In this document: in pieces, positions 61,631-64,000 of the stretch
Position numbering within the stretch: the stretch's first letter is position 1
How the letters are laid out: the number at the start of each line of letters is the position of its first letter
Source of the DNA: Sva-07 sp963710625
Lineage (GTDB): Bacteria > Actinomycetota > Acidimicrobiia > Acidimicrobiales > Ilumatobacteraceae
Assembly: GCA_963710625.1 (NCBI GenBank)
Contig: CAVQBG010000022.1
Location: forward strand, 1 to 64,000
DNA length: 64,000 nucleotides
Reading direction: 5' to 3'
Made by a program: the position numbers and the translations under genes
The notes under the pieces: generated by a model
Seen by the model: the letters and a program-made list of their open reading frames with translations, nothing else
Database searches by the model: none
What the model was told of the DNA's origin: nothing

Positions 61631-63257
61631 TCGGGAACAGCCACTCGCCGCTGCACCGCACCGTGAGCCGCTCGGCCCCCTTCTCGCAGAACCGTGCCAG
61701 GCAGAGCGCCTCGTCGATCTGGTGGCGGGACAACACGGCGCTCTCGGCGACGTCGGGAGGTGGCACGGGGAGGGCGCGGCCCGCCGAACCGATCCGTGTG
61801 GCGTCGGTGAGTCGTGCCCCGTCGACGATCCAGATCGACTGACCGTCGCTGATCTCTGCTCGCCCTGCCCGGCGCAGCGCATCGACGAGGTGGAACCGTC
61901 GCGCGGCGCCCACGAGCGCCGTCAACCGGTCGCGTGCGGCTGCCGCCTCCTCGAAGCGCTGTTGGCTGGCGAGCTGCATCATCTTGTCGTGGAGGACATC
62001 GGCCACCCGGTGCGGTCGACCCTCGAGCGCATCGACGGCCAGTTGCACCGCAGCGGTGTACTCGGCGGCATCGGCGGTGCCCGAACACGGGCAGTGGGCC
62101 ACACCGAGTTGAGCGGCGCTGCACCTCGGTGCGTCGGTGGGTGCGACGTAGTTCCGGCCGAGGCGAGCGGTGCATCGGCGCAGGGGCACGGCGCTGTGGA
62201 TCGCCTCGACGACCAGGTTGGCCATCGTGCGCGAGGGGAGCGGCCCGAGGTGGACCCCGCTCGGCGACGGGTTCTTGACCACCGAGAGCCGGGGCCAGGG
62301 CGTGCCGGTGTCGAGCCGGATGTAGCAGTACCGGTCGACTCGGGTGCCGGCACGGTTGTACCGGGGGAGGAGTCGGCTGATCAGGCGGCTCTCGACCACC
62401 TCGGCCGACAGGGCGTCGGGGAGGTCGAGGTGCGTGACCGACTGTGTCTCTCGCAGCATCGGGCCGATCTTGCGGCGATCGTCGCTGCCGAAGTACGAGC
62501 GCACGCGCTGGCGCAGGTTGGTGGCCTTGCCGACGTAGAGGACGTCGTCGCGCTGACCGCGGAACATGTAGACGCCCGGTGTACGCGGCAGGTCTGCGGT
62601 CATCTTCAACTTCGCGGCCTGCGGATGGCCTGCGAGCTTGGCGAGCGCGATCAGGTCGTCGAGGCCGACGACACCCAGCCCGGCGGCCCGCTCGATCAGG
62701 AGGTGGAGGAGATCGGCGGTGGCCAGTGCGTCGTCGAGCGCCCGGTGGCTCGGTCGGTGGTCGAGGCGGAACCTCGATGCGAGCGTGCCGAGGCGGCAGT
62801 CGGGGACCTCGTCGCGTACGAGTCGGCGGGCGAGTGCGACGGTGTCGACCACGCGGCCGGGGAGCGGTGGGCGGTCGTGACGCTCGCAGGCGGCGCGCAG
62901 GAAGCCGACGTCGAAGCCGACGTTGTGGCCCACGATGACCGCATCGCCGACGAATTCGATCAGCGACGGCAGCACGGCGCCGATGCGCGGCGCCGACGAC
63001 ACCAGCACGTCGGTGAGGCCGGTCAGCACCGTGATCTGGGGCGGAATCGCGCGGCCGGGGTTGACGAGGGTCTGGAACGTGCCGAGACACCGTCCTCCCT
63101 GGACCTTGACGGCGCCGACCTCGGTGATCTGGTCCTCGTTGCGGTTCCCGCCCGTGGTCTCGAGGTCGACCACGCAGAACACCACGTCGTGGAGTGGGGT
63201 TCCGAGGTCGTCGAAGCTCCGCTGCTGGGGGAGCGACGCAATCGAACGGACGGCCAT
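61587..63257 (-). CDS. DEDDh exonuclease / GIY-YIG (UvrC N-terminal) fusion nuclease
   Basis: 556 residues from ATG 63257. Residues 25-190 are a DEDDh 3'-5' exonuclease (FCVVDLETTGG, VGHNVGFDVGFL, SHRALDDALAT), and 220-300 a GIY-YIG domain (LPRTPGVYMFRGQRDDVLYVGKA) with the UvrC-like region after it including a zinc or Cys-rich stretch (RCSAAQLGVAHCPCSG). This DnaQ/UvrC fusion is known in Actinobacteria and is related to Cho of E. coli. It should cut DNA near lesions, assisting nucleotide excision repair. Two LexA-type boxes in its promoter suggest SOS control. Confidence 0.92.
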   Translation of the reverse strand: MAVRSIASLPQQRSFDDLGTPLHDVVFCVVDLETTGGNRNEDQITEVGAVKVQGGRCLGTFQTLVNPGRAIPPQITVLTGLTDVLVSSAPRIGAVLPSLIEFVGDAVIVGHNVGFDVGFLRAACERHDRPPLPGRVVDTVALARRLVRDEVPDCRLGTLASRFRLDHRPSHRALDDALATADLLHLLIERAAGLGVVGLDDLIALAKLAGHPQAAKLKMTADLPRTPGVYMFRGQRDDVLYVGKATNLRQRVRSYFGSDDRRKIGPMLRETQSVTHLDLPDALSAEVVESRLISRLLPRYNRAGTRVDRYCYIRLDTGTPWPRLSVVKNPSPSGVHLGPLPSRTMANLVVEAIHSAVPLRRCTARLGRNYVAPTDAPRCSAAQLGVAHCPCSGTADAAEYTAAVQLAVDALEGRPHRVADVLHDKMMQLASQQRFEEAAAARDRLTALVGAARRFHLVDALRRAGRAEISDGQSIWIVDGARLTDATRIGSAGRALPVPPPDVAESAVLSRHQIDEALCLARFCEKGAERLTVRCSGEWLFPISDRLPQLRGLATP

Positions 63258-63273
63258 CTCGAACAGGAGAGCA

Positions 63274-63287
63274 CGAACATGCGTACG
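63274..63287. promoter_or_regulatory. LexA-type SOS box, imperfect
   Basis: CGAACATGCGTACG has GAAC-N4-GTAC, one base from the actinobacterial consensus GAAC-N4-GTTC. It lies 17 bases upstream of the nuclease start. Confidence 0.5.
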
Positions 63288-63293
63288 CTGTCA

Positions 63294-63307
63294 AGAACGT
63301 GCGTTCG
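63294..63307. promoter_or_regulatory. LexA-type SOS box
   Basis: AGAACGTGCGTTCG contains a perfect GAAC-N4-GTTC. It is 20 bases before the -10 of the plus-strand gene and 37 bases before the minus-strand start, placed to block both promoters. Confidence 0.65.
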
Positions 63308-63326
63308 TGATCGCATCGGGGTGGAG

Positions 63327-63332
63327 TATCCT
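63327..63332 (+). promoter_or_regulatory. -10 box of the terminal coiled-coil gene
   Basis: TATCCT, 6 bases before the ATG at 63339; leaderless geometry. Confidence 0.45.
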
Positions 63333-63338
63333 CCGGTC

Positions 63339-64000
63339 ATGTCCGAGCGGATCGAGATCGAGCACCGCGATCTCCGTTCGGCGATCGAGTTCGCCGTGGC
63401 GCTGGCCGAGGAGGCGAACCGGGGAAAGCGCTCGCTGCCGTACCCGAAGGAGCTGCGTGCGCACTTCGGCGCCACGAGGATCCCGACCGGGGCGCTCGGC
63501 CGGTTGCGCCGGTCGATCGAGGCCGACGACACGTTCCGTCGGACGATCGCCGTCGGCGCCGTCCCCGAACTGGTCGATCCGATCGGGATGCTCTGGCTGC
63601 AACGCCCCACCGGATGGGAGGACGAGGTCGCGGCGCTGCTCGACGCCCGCGCTCGCGAGGCCACCGAGGCCGATCTGCGTACGGAGCTGAAGCGGGCGGA
63701 GAAGCGTCGAGCCGCCGCCGAGCAGCTGGCCGTGCGGGCGCAGGCGGCAGTCGTCGAGCAGTCGGCATTGCTCGATGCGCTCCGCGCCGAACTCGACGTC
63801 CTGCGCGCCGATCTGGCGAAGTCCGACGACGCTGTCGGCGAGCTCCGTGCCGAGCTGATCGACGTCCGCAACGAGGCGCGTCATGCACGCGATCGGGAGG
63901 CCGCGCTCCGGGCTCGGCTCGAGGCAGCGACCTCGGGGGTGGCCGGGGCGTCGGAGCTGTCGCCGCCGTCACCGTCGCCCTCGCCGGACGTCCCGCCGGC
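63339..64000 (+). CDS. coiled-coil protein, probably NYN-domain (YacP-like) protein, C-terminus beyond window
   Basis: 220 residues are visible. The head (ELRAHFGATRIPTGALGRLR, MLWLQRPTGWEDEVAALLDA) resembles the N-terminal region of actinobacterial NYN/YacP-like RNA-binding nucleases, and the following 90 residues are a long Ala/Arg/Glu coiled coil, also usual in that family; the last residues are a Ser/Pro linker. The NYN catalytic domain itself would lie past the window, so the name is provisional. It shares a divergent promoter with LexA-type boxes with the DEDDh-GIY-YIG nuclease. Confidence 0.6.
   Translation, partial: MSERIEIEHRDLRSAIEFAVALAEEANRGKRSLPYPKELRAHFGATRIPTGALGRLRRSIEADDTFRRTIAVGAVPELVDPIGMLWLQRPTGWEDEVAALLDARAREATEADLRTELKRAEKRRAAAEQLAVRAQAAVVEQSALLDALRAELDVLRADLAKSDDAVGELRAELIDVRNEARHARDREAALRARLEAATSGVAGASELSPPSPSPSPDVPP

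Overview
The window is high-GC, gene-dense DNA from an actinobacterium. Actinobacterial markers are a WhiB regulator, two F420-dependent luciferase-like oxidoreductases, a GlgM/GlgA-type alpha-maltose-1-phosphate synthase, a lipoprotein with an actinobacterial look, an RNase P RNA, a furA-katG pair, and many starts with a TAnnnT -10 box only 5-8 bases upstream (leaderless transcripts). The overall content suggests Acidimicrobiia, perhaps an Ilumatobacter relative, but that placement is inference.

Layout. 1-6.5 kb: two NhaC-type antiporters, a ThrE-type exporter and a MalT/LuxR-type regulator. 6.5-9.2 kb: a scar region with a SulP fragment, an antitoxin with a truncated PIN toxin, a tyrosine integrase, phased repeats and the 3' half of a tRNA-Val gene (an att site), plus a broken coiled-coil gene. 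9.2-18 kb: glgM, a metalloprotease-vWA protein resembling animal CLCA proteins, a LanC-like protein beside a frameshifted beta-propeller remnant, a small membrane protein, a DUF1254 fragment, a GAF-adenylate cyclase with a VOC fragment fused to its start by overlap, and a lipoprotein. 18-23.3 kb: a UspA-like protein, a metallo-beta-lactamase/pseudo-receiver/GAF fusion, and a nitrite module (nirK with an extra cupredoxin domain, an Rrf2 Fe-S regulator, ywiC-like). 23.3-33 kb: F420 oxidoreductases, an esterase, ppc, glgA (two compensating frameshifts), glgC and a Gfo/Idh/MocA oxidoreductase. 33-37 kb: class A penicillin-binding protein, zinc-ribbon protein, small membrane protein, phosphatase. 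37-44 kb: a branched-chain amino-acid-type ABC system in which the permeases are fused to each other and both ATPases are fused to an MFS transporter. 44-47.5 kb: glycogen debranching enzyme and a GT4 glycosyltransferase. 47.7-53 kb: katG, furA, a lipoprotein, rnpB and two exported ferritin-like proteins. 53-58.1 kb: an overlapping operon glpD / alkyl-DHAP-synthase-like / membrane protein / glpK-like. 58.2-64 kb: rubrerythrin, a GlpC-like Fe-S protein, whiB, trpD, a DEDDh-GIY-YIG nuclease sharing a divergent promoter carrying LexA-type boxes with a coiled-coil (probably NYN) protein cut by the window end.

How the genes work together. Glycogen/maltose-1-phosphate metabolism is spread over three loci (glgM; glgA-glgC; debranching enzyme with GT4) and ppc lies head to head with glgA. 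Oxidative stress defence is represented by furA-katG, rubrerythrin with a Fe-S partner and ferritin-like proteins. The glpD-agpS-like-glpK operon links glycerol, DHAP and possibly ether lipid synthesis. Several genes carry single-base frameshifts that are repaired further on or leave homology on both sides; these may be sequence errors or true decay and need read-level checking.
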